DNA of 64,000 nucleotides, taken from contig NZ_BAABIS010000001.1 in assembly GCF_039542905.1 (NCBI RefSeq), forward strand, positions 6,634,001 through 6,698,000, read 5' to 3'. Numbering within the stretch: the first letter of the stretch is position 1; the number at the start of each line of letters is the position of its first letter. Position numbers and translations under genes: made by a program. This document shows positions 7,555 through 16,007 of the stretch, in pieces. Source of the stretch: Kitasatospora terrestris. Its GTDB lineage: Bacteria > Actinomycetota > Actinomycetes > Streptomycetales > Streptomycetaceae. A model generated the notes under the pieces. That model did not search any database and was not told where the DNA came from. It saw only the letters and a list, made by a program, of their open reading frames with translations.

Positions 7555-9900
7555 ATGTCCCACCGCAGAACCCGCAACCTCCTGCTCGCGGCCACGCTGG
7601 CCGCCTCGTTCACACTGCCCGCGGCGCAGGCGCTCGCCACGCCGACGCCGACGCCGACCACCGCGGCTCCGGCCCCGGTGCCCGCGCCCGGGGACCCCAA
7701 CGCCTACGACGAGGTCGACCGGCTCGGGACCGCGACCGCCCGGCCGGGCGGGCCGGCCCCCGCACCGGGCGGCGGGTCGCTGGGCGACTCGCCGATCCCC
7801 GGCGCACTGCCGGACCGGGTCGGCCGTCCCGCGCCGACCGCCGGTCAGCAGGCGGCGTCCGCCGCCACCGCCCCGGCGACCACCGCCGCCGGGGTGCCGT
7901 GCACCCTGGACGGCATGACGGGCCTCGGCCCGGCGGCGCTCGGTGACTTCCTGGCCGACCCCGCCGTCACCCTGGACTGCCTGAACGGCTTCCTGTGGAA
8001 GTGGGACGCCCGCTACGCCACCACCATGGACGACGCCCACGTGCAGGCGGTGGCCGCCAAGGCCCAGCAGCTGGCCGCGACCAACGACCCGAACCTGTTC
8101 CAGATCTGGACCTTCCTGCACGCCACCGTCTACCACGACTTCTCGCACGCCGAGATCGACACCACCGACGCCGCGACGGTCGGCTCGATCCAGCGCGCGA
8201 TCGACGCGCACCTGGCGGGCGGCCACGCGTTCGACACCACCGAGGCGGCCGGCCTGGTGCTGCGCGAGCTGGGCACCACCGCGACCGCGCCGGGCCTGCG
8301 GCAGAACAACCTGGGCCTGGTGAAGCAGGTGCTGTCCCGCTTCGGCCCGGGGACCGCACTGGCGAACAGCTGGGCGTGGGGCGGCGCCGCGCTGTCCGCG
8401 CTGAACATCAACTACCTGGGCATCTACAACCGGGACGCCGCCTTCACCGCCGCCGTCGAGGCCGACCCGGCGTACCGCGCGGTGTTCCGCGCCTTCGCGA
8501 CCGCCGGCCACCTCAAGGGCACCCAGAACGAGTGGCTGGCCCGCGACGCGATGGCGGAGTACGGCCGCTTCGGCCAGATCGACGCGCTCAAGGCGTCGGT
8601 CACCGCCGAGATCGGCCGGCTGCTGGCCGACACCAAGGCCACCTTCGGCGAGTACTCGGCACCGTGGATCAAGGTGGTCGGCTGGGCCAACACCTACGGG
8701 GTGTGCGCGCAGTACGGCGTGTGCACCGACCAGATCGAGGCCAGGCTCTTCCCGTACACCTACAAGTACGACAACGGCGCCGTCGCGGTCCGCACCGGCC
8801 TCGACAAGGCCACCGTCGACCAGATGTACTACGCGTCGAAGCAGGTGAAGAACCAGTTCTTCCGCGTCCTCGGCACCGACGTCCCGCTGGTCGGGGACAC
8901 CAACGCCACGCTGAACATCCACCTGTACGCGACCCGCTCCGACTACGAGGTGTACCACCCGCTGCTGACCGGCATGGGCACCAGCAACGGCGGCATCTAC
9001 ATCGAGCGCGGCGCCACCTTCTACACCTACCAGCGCACCACCGCGGAGTCGTACCTGACGCTGGAGGAGCTGTTCCGGCACGAGTACGTGCACTACCTCA
9101 ACGGCCGCTGGGCGGTGCCGGGCTACTTCGGCGACAGCCGCTGGTACTCGGGCGACCGGACCACCGCGATGGACGAGGGCACCGCCGAGTTCTTCGACGG
9201 CTCGACCCGCGACCAGGGCGTCCTGGTGCGCAAGTCGCTGGTCAACAAGCTGGCCCAGGACGAGGCGGCCGGCATCCCGCGGCTGACCGTCGACCAGGTG
9301 CTGCACGCGACCTACGACGACACCCCGGCGTTCCACTTCTACAACTACGCCGGCACCTTCTTCGAGTTCCTCTGGACCAGCCACCCCTCGCTGCTGCGCG
9401 AGATGTACGGCTACCAGCGGGCCGACGACCCGGCCGGCTTCGACGCCTGGCGCACCCGCCTGGGCGCCGACGCCGCGCTGAACGCCGAGTACTGGGCGTT
9501 CCTGGACGCCCAGATCGCCAAGGTGGGCTCGCTGTACGTGCCGAACACCTCGTTCACCGCCAACGGCGCGCTGGACTACGCCTACCCGTCCGAGGTGCGC
9601 GACGCCTTCACCAGGTCCGCGTACACGACCCCGGACTGCAAGGACAACGGCGACTGGGACAACAAGCCGATGCGGTTCGTCTGCACCGGCCGGATCACCG
9701 CCAACCTGGCGGACTCCGGCAACCCCGACCAGGTGTTCAAGGACATGTCGGCGACCGTCGACTACTTCGTCCTGGAGCGCACCAGGAACGCCGCCAACAA
9801 CCTCAACGACATGAACTGCTGGTTCGGCAAGGTCGACGTCTGGCCGAGCGGCCGGGCCGGCACCGCCGACTACACCTGCGAGGGCCCGCTCCGCCGGTGA
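7555..9900 (+). CDS. Secreted collagenase-like metallopeptidase (family M9)
   Basis: 781 residues from ATG 7555, chosen because GGAGGA precedes it and a clear Sec signal peptide follows (MSHRRTRN, hydrophobic core, cleavage after AQALA). A Pro/Thr/Ala-rich linker runs to about residue 105. The collagenase activator-like region comes next. The gluzincin catalytic site is HEYVH at residues 509-513, with the third zinc ligand likely Glu545 in DEGTAEFFDG. No PKD or collagen-binding module is present at the C-terminus, so it is a minimal form compared with clostridial collagenases. Substrate (collagen or other protein) is inferred from family. A strong hairpin at 9918-9965 ends it. Confidence 0.88.
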   Translation: MSHRRTRNLLLAATLAASFTLPAAQALATPTPTPTTAAPAPVPAPGDPNAYDEVDRLGTATARPGGPAPAPGGGSLGDSPIPGALPDRVGRPAPTAGQQAASAATAPATTAAGVPCTLDGMTGLGPAALGDFLADPAVTLDCLNGFLWKWDARYATTMDDAHVQAVAAKAQQLAATNDPNLFQIWTFLHATVYHDFSHAEIDTTDAATVGSIQRAIDAHLAGGHAFDTTEAAGLVLRELGTTATAPGLRQNNLGLVKQVLSRFGPGTALANSWAWGGAALSALNINYLGIYNRDAAFTAAVEADPAYRAVFRAFATAGHLKGTQNEWLARDAMAEYGRFGQIDALKASVTAEIGRLLADTKATFGEYSAPWIKVVGWANTYGVCAQYGVCTDQIEARLFPYTYKYDNGAVAVRTGLDKATVDQMYYASKQVKNQFFRVLGTDVPLVGDTNATLNIHLYATRSDYEVYHPLLTGMGTSNGGIYIERGATFYTYQRTTAESYLTLEELFRHEYVHYLNGRWAVPGYFGDSRWYSGDRTTAMDEGTAEFFDGSTRDQGVLVRKSLVNKLAQDEAAGIPRLTVDQVLHATYDDTPAFHFYNYAGTFFEFLWTSHPSLLREMYGYQRADDPAGFDAWRTRLGADAALNAEYWAFLDAQIAKVGSLYVPNTSFTANGALDYAYPSEVRDAFTRSAYTTPDCKDNGDWDNKPMRFVCTGRITANLADSGNPDQVFKDMSATVDYFVLERTRNAANNLNDMNCWFGKVDVWPSGRAGTADYTCEGPLRR

Positions 9901-9917
9901 CGCAGCAGCACCCGACT

Positions 9918-9965
9918 CCCGCACGGGCCGGCCGTCTCACCGCTTCCGCGGCCGGCCCGTGCGGG
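9918..9965 (+). terminator. 17-bp perfect hairpin after collagenase gene
   Basis: Arms at 9918-9934 (CCCGCACGGGCCGGCCG) and 9949-9965 pair perfectly around a 14-base loop. There is no T-run, as usual for actinobacteria. It sits 18 bases after the collagenase stop and 29 bases before the next start, so it may separate the two genes transcriptionally. Confidence 0.7.
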
Positions 9966-9993
9966 CACCACCGCACCTGAGAGGAACCACCGC

Positions 9994-11763
9994 GTGACCG
10001 CGCTGTCCTGGGACGGCTCCGCCCCGCCCTCCGGCCGTACCGAGACCACCCTGACCGTCGACGCCGGCCCGCTGCGGCTGCGCGTCACCGCGATCGGCTC
10101 GGACCTCCCGCCCACCGTGACCGTCACCGAGCAGGACACCCCCGGCGTGCTGCTGGTGGACGCGGCCTGCCCGACGCCCGGCGCCCGGCTGCGGGCGGAG
10201 TGGCAGCTGCCCTGCACCGGCGCCACCGGCTACTGGACGCCGACCACCAACTCCCGCTGGCTGCCGCCGTCCTGGGCGCTGCCCCGGGAAGCGTCGGTGG
10301 CCAAGGGTGCTCCGGTCGGCAGCCTGGTCGGCCCGGACGACGCCGCACTGTGCACCTACGCGGTGGGCGAGCCGGTCCGGCCGGTCAGCATCGGCGAGGG
10401 CGCGGTCGAGGAGACCGGCGCGTTCAGCTGGTGGGTCGAGCACGAGGGCCCCGGGCTCAGCCTGCGGCTCGACCTGAGCGGTCGGCACTTCGCCGACACC
10501 GTGCGCGCCGCGGCCGGCTGGTGGGCCTCCCTGCAGGGCCCGGCGACCGTCCCGGACAGCGCCTTCGACCCGGTGTTCTGCACCTGGTACGCGCTGCACC
10601 TGGCGATGACCTCCGCCGACGTGGAGCGGCTCGCCGCGCTCGCCGCGCCGCTCGGCTTCCGCTCGCTGATCGTCGACGACGGCTGGCAGACCGACGAGCG
10701 GTCCCGCTCGTACGCCACCACCGGCGACTGGCGGCCCGCCCCGGCCGGCTTCCCCGACTTCCCCGAGCACGTGAAGCGGGTCCAGGCGCTCGGGCTCAAC
10801 TACCTGCTGTGGTACGCGATCCCGTTCGCCGGCGACCGCAGCGCCGCAGCCCGCGAACTGGCCGGGCACACCCTGGCCCACCTGCCGGCGCTGGAGACCT
10901 TCCTGCTCGACCCGCGCAGCGCCGCGGTCCGCGACCACCAGGTGGCGCGGCTGGCGGCCGCGGTCGAGGAGTTCGGCGTGGACGGGCTCAAGGTCGACTT
11001 CGTCGACACCTTCGCCCGCCCCGCCGAGACCGCCTCCCCGGAGGCCGACTGCCCGACCGTGGCCGAGGGCGTGCACAAGCTGCTCGCCCAGCTCGACGCC
11101 CGGCTGCGGGCCACCCGCCCCGAGGTGCTGGTCGAGCACCGGCAGGGCTACGTCGGGCCGGGCCTGTGGCCGTTCGCCACCATGGTCCGCGCCACCGACT
11201 GCCCGCACAACGCCGCCGAGAACCGGGCCCGGACCGCCGACCTGCGGCTCACCGCCGGCCCGCTGGCGGTCCACGCCGACCCGCTCACCTGGCACCCCGA
11301 GGAGAGCCCCGAGCAGATCGCGGTGCTGCTCCAGTCGGTGCTGTTCGCCACCGCCCAGGTCTCGGTGGAGCTCTCCGCCCAGGGCCCCGGCCAGCTGGCC
11401 GCGCTGCGGTTCTGGCTGGCGGTGATGCGCGACCACCGCGACCTGCTGCAGCGCTCCGGGCTGCGCCCGCACCGCCCGGACCTGGGCTACCCGGTGATCG
11501 AGGCGCGCGGCGAGCGGGCGCTGGCCTTCGGCCGGTACGCCCCGCTGCCGCTGCGCGCCGAGGGCGACTGGGAGCTGCTGCTGGTCGCCAACGCGGACCA
11601 GGACACCCTGGTCCGGCTGGTGTTCGACCGGGCGCCCGGGCCGGTGTCGCTGCTGGTGCAGGACTGCCTGGGGGCCGAGGTCGCCACCGCCGAGACCCGG
11701 GTGGACGGCCCGGAGCTGGCCCTGCACGTGCCCACCGGCGGCCTGCTGACGGTCCGCCGGTAG
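9994..11763 (+). CDS. Alpha-galactosidase-like glycoside hydrolase (GH36/clan D)
   Basis: 589 residues, GTG start at 9994 after GAGGAA. An N-terminal beta-sandwich part (about 1-190) precedes a TIM barrel with the clan GH-D signatures LIVDDGWQTD, a tryptophan-containing substrate wall, GDWRPAPAGFPDF, and DGLKVDFVDTF, where the Asp of KVDF is the expected nucleophile. A later Asp in RATDCPHN is a candidate acid/base. A short C-terminal beta domain ends the protein. No signal peptide is visible, so it would act on imported sugars. Exact specificity (alpha-galactoside or alpha-N-acetylgalactosaminide) cannot be read from sequence. Confidence 0.8.
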   Translation: MTALSWDGSAPPSGRTETTLTVDAGPLRLRVTAIGSDLPPTVTVTEQDTPGVLLVDAACPTPGARLRAEWQLPCTGATGYWTPTTNSRWLPPSWALPREASVAKGAPVGSLVGPDDAALCTYAVGEPVRPVSIGEGAVEETGAFSWWVEHEGPGLSLRLDLSGRHFADTVRAAAGWWASLQGPATVPDSAFDPVFCTWYALHLAMTSADVERLAALAAPLGFRSLIVDDGWQTDERSRSYATTGDWRPAPAGFPDFPEHVKRVQALGLNYLLWYAIPFAGDRSAAARELAGHTLAHLPALETFLLDPRSAAVRDHQVARLAAAVEEFGVDGLKVDFVDTFARPAETASPEADCPTVAEGVHKLLAQLDARLRATRPEVLVEHRQGYVGPGLWPFATMVRATDCPHNAAENRARTADLRLTAGPLAVHADPLTWHPEESPEQIAVLLQSVLFATAQVSVELSAQGPGQLAALRFWLAVMRDHRDLLQRSGLRPHRPDLGYPVIEARGERALAFGRYAPLPLRAEGDWELLLVANADQDTLVRLVFDRAPGPVSLLVQDCLGAEVATAETRVDGPELALHVPTGGLLTVRR

Positions 11764-11793
11764 GGCCCCGTCGCGGTAGGGCCCGCCGGAGGG

Positions 11794-12168
11794 TCAGACC
11801 TCCAGGTCGGCCTCGATCTTCTTGAGCTGGTGCCGGGCCATCGCCAGGTTGGCCCGGTTCCGGTCCAGCGCCAGGTAGAGGAACAGGCCCTTGCCGGAGC
11901 GCGCGGTCAGCGGCCGGATCAGGTGGTACTGGCCGGACAGGGTGATCAGGATGTCCTCGATCGCCTCGTTGAGGTTGAGCAGCTCCATCGCGCGGAGCTT
12001 CGCCCGCACCACGTCGGTGTTGCCGGCCGCCGCCACATTCAGGTCCAGGTCCGGGCCGCCGCCGAGGGTGCCCAGAGCCATGCCGCTGTTGTAGTCGACC
12101 ACGGCGATGCCGATGCTGCCCTCGATCGAGGACATGATTTCCTTGAGGGCGGTGTCGATGGTGGCCAT
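11794..12168 (-). CDS. Roadblock/LC7 domain protein, copy A
   Basis: 124 residues covering one roadblock/LC7 fold. The core IGIAVVDYNSGMALGTLG and the tail LFLYLALDRNRANLAMARHQLKKIE are shared almost word for word with the protein at 22158-22532 and more distantly with that at 13544-13984. Proteins of this fold act as partners or GAPs of small Ras-like GTPases (MglB, CvnB). AGGAAGAG precedes the ATG. It is the last gene of a four-gene leftward operon that contains no GTPase. Confidence 0.85.
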   Translation of the reverse strand: MATIDTALKEIMSSIEGSIGIAVVDYNSGMALGTLGGGPDLDLNVAAAGNTDVVRAKLRAMELLNLNEAIEDILITLSGQYHLIRPLTARSGKGLFLYLALDRNRANLAMARHQLKKIEADLEV

Positions 12169-12223
12169 GTGTTTCTCTTCCTGTCGGTTTGTCGATGTTC
12201 GGTGGACGAGCGGGTGGCTGCGG

Positions 12224-12649
12224 TCAGCCGCGGTCGAGTTCGGCGTCGGCCAGCGCGGCGATCCGCGCGCCGGCCCGGCGGGCTTCCAGGTGGAGCCGGC
12301 CGACGTTGGTCTCCGGTCCGGCCATCAGGGTGAGCACGGTGTAGGCCCCCGCCGCGTAGGTGGCGGTGTAGCCGCGCTCGCCTCGGGTGAGCAGCTCGCG
12401 GAACGACCCGTGGCCGGTGGCCTCGGCCAGCCGGGCACCGACGCCGAGCGCGGCGGCGGTCAGCGCCGCCACCGACTCGGCCTCCAGGCCGCTGGTGTCG
12501 TGGGCGACGACGAGGCCGTCGGTGGTGGCGACCAGGCCGCCGGTCAGGTGCGGGATCCTGGCGCGCAGGCCGCGCAGTTCGGCCTGGACCTCGGGTTCGG
12601 GCAGCACGGTTGTCCTCTTGGCGGTGAGCTGTCGCAAGGTCCGCCTCAT
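12224..12649 (-). CDS. Roadblock/LC7 domain protein, CvnB/MglB-like
   Basis: 141 residues. HLTGGLVATTDGLVVAHDTSG, VAALTAAALGVGARLAEATGHG and the closing segment with AGPETNVGRLHLEARR are typical of the roadblock proteins of actinobacterial conservons (CvnB), which partner a small GTPase (CvnD). It is clearly a different subgroup from the DYNSG-type copies A, C and D. The start is weakly supported (no clear Shine-Dalgarno before ATG 12649); a GTG about 15 codons in is an alternative. Lies 37 bp after the DUF4388-like gene and 55 bp before copy A. Confidence 0.82.
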   Translation of the reverse strand: MRRTLRQLTAKRTTVLPEPEVQAELRGLRARIPHLTGGLVATTDGLVVAHDTSGLEAESVAALTAAALGVGARLAEATGHGSFRELLTRGERGYTATYAAGAYTVLTLMAGPETNVGRLHLEARRAGARIAALADAELDRG

Positions 12650-12686
12650 GACTTCGTCGGCGGGACACAGCGGGCGGGCGGCGGGG

Positions 12687-13544
12687 TCACAGGGCCTCCA
12701 GAGCGGCGCGTAGTCGAAGGAGCAGCCCCACCTCCGGATCCGCCGGGTCGTAGGTGCGGGGGCCCGGCGGCAGCGAGACGTCGGGCAGGGCGGCCGGTTG
12801 CCCGACCGCGACCGGTGGCGGAGGAGGGGTGGCCGGCTGCGGACGGGCCTCCAGCAGTCCGGCGGCGGCCAACTGCCGGACGTCCAGCAGCGTGCCGAAG
12901 GCGGAGCGCCCGATCAGCCGGGCGATCTCGGGGGCGGTGCGCGTGCCGTCGCAGGCGGCCAGCAGCGCCTCCCGGCGGCGGACCGGGACCGCGGGCCGGC
13001 GGACCGGCGCGCCGTGGCGGCGCAGCAGCGGCACCGCGTCCACCGCGGTGGAGGGCCAGCAGCGGTCGAGCAGCGCGCGCCGCCGGCCGACCACGCCGCG
13101 CAGCTGGTGCACGGTCAGCGGCCGGGTGAGGCGGAAGCGCGGCAGGGCCAGGGCGTCGAAGGTCAGCTCGCCGCCGTGCTGGCCGAGCGCGAAGTGCGCG
13201 GCGTCGAACAGCGCGGTGAGCCGGCAGAGTTCGAGCTCGCCGCGGCCGACCTGGCCGGCCGCCAGCAGGTACTCGGCGAGCCGGCCGGCGCCCAGCAGCT
13301 CGGCGTCCTCCCAGTCCCGGGCCGCGATCCGGCCGCTGCCGGTGAGCAGTTCGCCGACGCCGGCGGCGGCCGGCGCCTCGGCGTGCACCACCTGGCCGTA
13401 GGCGAGGTGGACGGTGCCCTCCGGGCCGGCCAGCGAGCCGGTGGCGTGCTCGGCGGCGAGGTCGGTGAGCGCGGCCTCGAAGGTGGTGGCGGGCGCGCAG
13501 GACGAGCGGTGCCGGCGCGGCAGCGGGGCGGGTGCGGTGCGCAT
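12687..13544 (-). CDS. DUF4388-like protein of the roadblock operon
   Basis: 285 residues from the ATG at 13544, whose first bases overlap the upstream stop (TGATG). The frame is open further upstream but that part lies in the roadblock gene. Residues about 20-140 look like a DUF4388/PATAN-type module (TGSLAGPEGTVHLAYGQVVHAEAP, GVGELLTGSGRIAARDW, LFDAAHFALGQHGGELTFDAL), a fold found in bacterial signalling and gliding proteins. The middle holds a winged-helix-like stretch (LLAACDGTRTAPEIARLIGRS), then a proline-rich linker and a short helix. Function unknown; the coupling to three roadblock proteins suggests a scaffold or effector in the same signalling complex. Confidence 0.7.
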   Translation of the reverse strand: MRTAPAPLPRRHRSSCAPATTFEAALTDLAAEHATGSLAGPEGTVHLAYGQVVHAEAPAAAGVGELLTGSGRIAARDWEDAELLGAGRLAEYLLAAGQVGRGELELCRLTALFDAAHFALGQHGGELTFDALALPRFRLTRPLTVHQLRGVVGRRRALLDRCWPSTAVDAVPLLRRHGAPVRRPAVPVRRREALLAACDGTRTAPEIARLIGRSAFGTLLDVRQLAAAGLLEARPQPATPPPPPVAVGQPAALPDVSLPPGPRTYDPADPEVGLLLRLRAALEAL

Positions 13545-13984
13545 CAGACCAGCACCAATCGGTCGGCGACGGCGGCCAGCCGGATCCTGGCCATCGCCAG
13601 GTTCGCCTTGTCCCGGTCGAGTCGCAGGTAGAAGAAGACGTTGGAGTCGAAGACGGTGTCGACGAAGCGGATCAGGTGGTACGCGCCGGCCGAGCTGACG
13701 ATCACGTCCTCGGCGGGGGCGGCGCCGGTCGCCGGGTCGGCGAAGGACGGGGTCTGGGTGACGGCGCGGGCCAGCTCCGTGGCGTCCGCCGCGCCGGCCT
13801 CGTGGTCGCCGTCCGGGCCCTCGCCGGCGGTGCCTATGGCGAGGCCGCTGGTCCAGTCGACCAGGCTCACTCCCAGGGCGCCGGTGATCCCCATGGCTTC
13901 CGCAAGGCACTCCTCGATCCCCGGCACTGACTGCTGCCCCTCCCCGCGCGCGGCCACGGCGCGCGCCCCTGCCACCGCCGTCAC
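13544..13984 (-). CDS. Roadblock/LC7-like protein, divergent copy C
   Basis: 146 residues. LGVSLVDWTSGLAIGTAGEG and the C-terminal RLDRDKANLAMARIRLAAVADRL align with the DYNSG/ALDRNRANLAMARHQLK pattern of copies A and D, so it is a paralogue. It carries a roughly 20-residue N-terminal extension and an insertion in the middle (residues about 75-95). GTG at 13984 is taken as start, although no good ribosome site precedes it; a GTG nearer 13926 would remove the extension. First gene of the roadblock operon. Confidence 0.72.
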   Translation of the reverse strand: MTAVAGARAVAARGEGQQSVPGIEECLAEAMGITGALGVSLVDWTSGLAIGTAGEGPDGDHEAGAADATELARAVTQTPSFADPATGAAPAEDVIVSSAGAYHLIRFVDTVFDSNVFFYLRLDRDKANLAMARIRLAAVADRLVLV

Positions 13985-14055
13985 CTGCGGTAGTCTGACC
14001 AGGACGCAACGCTACCGGGGACACTCGTGCGAGGGGAGTCTTTCTCGCATATCCG

Positions 14056-14071
14056 TCGGGCATATGCCCGA
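14056..14071. promoter_or_regulatory. 16-bp perfect palindrome TCGGGCATATGCCCGA
   Basis: A perfect palindrome 5 bases beyond the MFS stop codon and 72 bases upstream of the roadblock operon start. A partial repeat GCATAT lies just to its left at 14047-14052. Either an operator for the roadblock operon or a short terminator of the MFS gene; position favours the former. Confidence 0.4.
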
Positions 14072-14076
14072 ATGCG

Positions 14077-15357
14077 CTAGGGTGCGCCGTCCCCTGACGG
14101 GATGTCAGGCAGTTCCCGCATGCGCGGGATCGGCGAGGCCACCACCCACAGGAACGAGGCCAGCGCGCCCACCGCGGCGATCCACAGCGCGGGCCGCAGC
14201 CCCAGGGTGGCGCCGAGTGCGCCGCCGAGCAGCGAACCGATCGGCCGCACGCCGTAGTTGACCGCCTGGTACGCGCCGGAGACCCGGGAGCGCAGGGCGT
14301 CCGGGATCACCCCGGCGAAGATGGTCCCGGCCGTGATGTCCAGGATCATCACCCCGACGCCGGAGAAGAACTCGGCGGCGAACAGCAGCCCCAGGGTGCC
14401 CGGGCCGGAGCCGTGCACGGCGGGTACCAGCAGCAGCGGCGCGGGGAAGAGCACCAGGCCGAACACGAAGGCCGGGCCCACCCCGATCCGCCGGGCCAGC
14501 CGCCCGGTGACCAGCGCGCCGAGCACCGTGCCGACCGCGGCCGCGCCCAGCACCGCGCCGAGCAGGCCCGCGCCCAGCCCGAGGTCGGTGGTGGCGTAGA
14601 AGACGAACAGCGCCGCGAAGACGAAGGTGAACAGGTTGACCGTGGCGGTGCCGAGCAGGGCCGCCCGGATCACCGGGTTCCGCCGGATCCAGCGCAGGCC
14701 GGCGCCCAGCGCGCCCCGTCCGGCGGGTTCGGCGGGCGGCTCGGCCGGGTCGATGCGGGCCAGGAAGAAGGCCGAGGCGAGGTAGGAGAAGGCGTCCGCG
14801 ACCAGGGCCAGCGGCGCGGCCAGCAGCTGCACCAGCAGGCCGCCGGCGCCCGGTCCGGCGACGTAGGTGACCGCCCGGCTGCCCATCAGCAGCGAGTTGC
14901 CCTGCAGGTAGCGGTCGGCGGGCACCAGGGAGACGAACAGCGGCGGGTTGCAGACGTTGAAGAACACCGACAGCGCGCCCACCCCGAGCACCACGGCGTA
15001 CAGCTGGGGGAGGGTCAGCACCCCGAGGGCGTAGGCGGCCGGGACGGTCAGCAGCAGGGCGGCCCGGCCGAGGTCGGTGGCGATCATCACCTGGCGGCGC
15101 CGGGCGTACCGGTCGGCCCAGCTGCCCGCGTGCAGCGAGAGCAGCAGGTACGGCAGCCAGCCGGCGGCGGCCAGGTAGCCCATCTGCGCGGCGTCGGCGT
15201 GCAGTGCGGAGATGGCGATCAGCGGGACGACCAGCATGGTGACCTGGTCGCCGAGCGAGGAGACGGTCTGGCCGGTCCAGTACCTGCGGAAGGCGGTGTC
15301 GCGCAGCAGCGCGGCTGTCCGGCCGGTGCCGGCGGGGGAGTCGAGGAGGGCGGTCAC
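14077..15357 (-). CDS. MFS transporter (drug-efflux type)
   Basis: 426 residues from GTG 15357, which overlaps the ArsR stop as GTGA. About twelve hydrophobic segments; the N-terminus LLRDTAFRRYWTGQTVSSLGDQVTMLVVPL is typical of the MFS_3 (enterobactin-exporter/macrolide-efflux-like) family. The loop after helix 2 has GSWADRYARRRQVM, the MFS motif A. Cotranscribed behind an ArsR/winged-helix regulator with a strong operator, so likely an inducible exporter. Substrate unknown. Confidence 0.88.
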   Translation of the reverse strand: MTALLDSPAGTGRTAALLRDTAFRRYWTGQTVSSLGDQVTMLVVPLIAISALHADAAQMGYLAAAGWLPYLLLSLHAGSWADRYARRRQVMIATDLGRAALLLTVPAAYALGVLTLPQLYAVVLGVGALSVFFNVCNPPLFVSLVPADRYLQGNSLLMGSRAVTYVAGPGAGGLLVQLLAAPLALVADAFSYLASAFFLARIDPAEPPAEPAGRGALGAGLRWIRRNPVIRAALLGTATVNLFTFVFAALFVFYATTDLGLGAGLLGAVLGAAAVGTVLGALVTGRLARRIGVGPAFVFGLVLFPAPLLLVPAVHGSGPGTLGLLFAAEFFSGVGVMILDITAGTIFAGVIPDALRSRVSGAYQAVNYGVRPIGSLLGGALGATLGLRPALWIAAVGALASFLWVVASPIPRMRELPDIPSGDGAP

Positions 15358-15944
15358 CGTCGCACCTCCGGGCCGGCCGGGAGGGCGAGCTGGACCAGCA
15401 CCACCGGGCGGCTGCCCTCGGGCTGCCGCCCGGGGTCGCGCACCCGCTCCAGGTAGGGCCGGGTGAGTTCGGCGAACCGCTCGGTGAGCTCGGCGAGTTC
15501 GGCGGCGGTGACCTGGACCACGGTGTCCCCGGCGCCGGCCGCCTCGCGCCACTCCCGCGGCTCGTCGGCGGAGGCGGCGAGCCAGTTCACGGCGCGCTCG
15601 TAGTGGCTGTCCAGGACGGCGCGCTGCAGGGCCTCGCCCGCGGTGGCGGCGGCCGGGTCGTCCGGGGCCGCGTCCCAGCTGGTGAAGGTCGCGGTGGCGC
15701 GCCAGGGCTTCTCCCGGCCGCGGCCGCCGCCGGCCTCCTCGACCAGCCCGTACTTGGCGAGCTGGCGCAGGTGGAAGGAGCAGCTCGCCACCGACTCGGT
15801 GCCGAGCAGCTCCGCCGCGCGGGTCGCGGTCAGCGGACCCTCGCGGCGGAGCAGGCCGACCAGGGCCATCCGGGTCGGATGGGCGTAGGCGCGCAGGGCG
15901 CGCGGATCGGTGAGCCGGATCTCGGTCGGCGGGTCGTCGCTCAT
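15354..15944 (-). CDS. ArsR-like winged-helix regulator of the MFS gene
   Basis: 196 residues. The winged helix covers about residues 12-85 (RALRAYAHPTRMALVGLLRREGPLTATRAAELLG, then ASCSFHLRQLAKYGLVEEA as recognition helix). A C-terminal helical part has an acidic-hydrophobic pattern (AAELAELTERFAELTRPYLERV). It probably represses itself and the MFS transporter. The ATG at 15944 lies 7 bases after a TAGCTT -10, so the mRNA is probably leaderless, consistent with the missing ribosome site. Confidence 0.85.
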   Translation of the reverse strand: MSDDPPTEIRLTDPRALRAYAHPTRMALVGLLRREGPLTATRAAELLGTESVASCSFHLRQLAKYGLVEEAGGGRGREKPWRATATFTSWDAAPDDPAAATAGEALQRAVLDSHYERAVNWLAASADEPREWREAAGAGDTVVQVTAAELAELTERFAELTRPYLERVRDPGRQPEGSRPVVLVQLALPAGPEVRR

Positions 15945-15947
15945 GGA

Positions 15948-15980
15948 TGTAAAGCTATCTTTAGAAAGAACTCTTTACAA
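15948..15980 (-). promoter_or_regulatory. Promoter and 32-bp concentric dyad operator of arsR-MFS
   Basis: On the minus strand TTGTAA (15980-15975), a 17-base spacer and TAGCTT (15957-15952) form a strong promoter that gives a leaderless start at 15944. Outer arms TGTAAAG (15948-15954) / CTTTACA (15973-15979) and inner arms TCTTT (15958-15962) / AAAGA (15965-15969) share exactly the same centre at 15963.5. Such nested symmetry over -35 to -10 is what an ArsR dimer operator should look like. Confidence 0.7.
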
Positions 15981-16007
15981 GCGCCGCCCCGCCTCCGTCG
16001 TGCGGGT

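Noticed and set aside
294..15456. Long open frames antisense to real genes (e.g. 294-1541 +, 1636-3687 -, 14413-15456 +)
   Set aside because: Composition is Gly/Arg/Val/Ala-biased as expected from complementing GC-rich codons. There is no domain, ribosome site or independent start, and each is fully overlapped by a recognisable gene.
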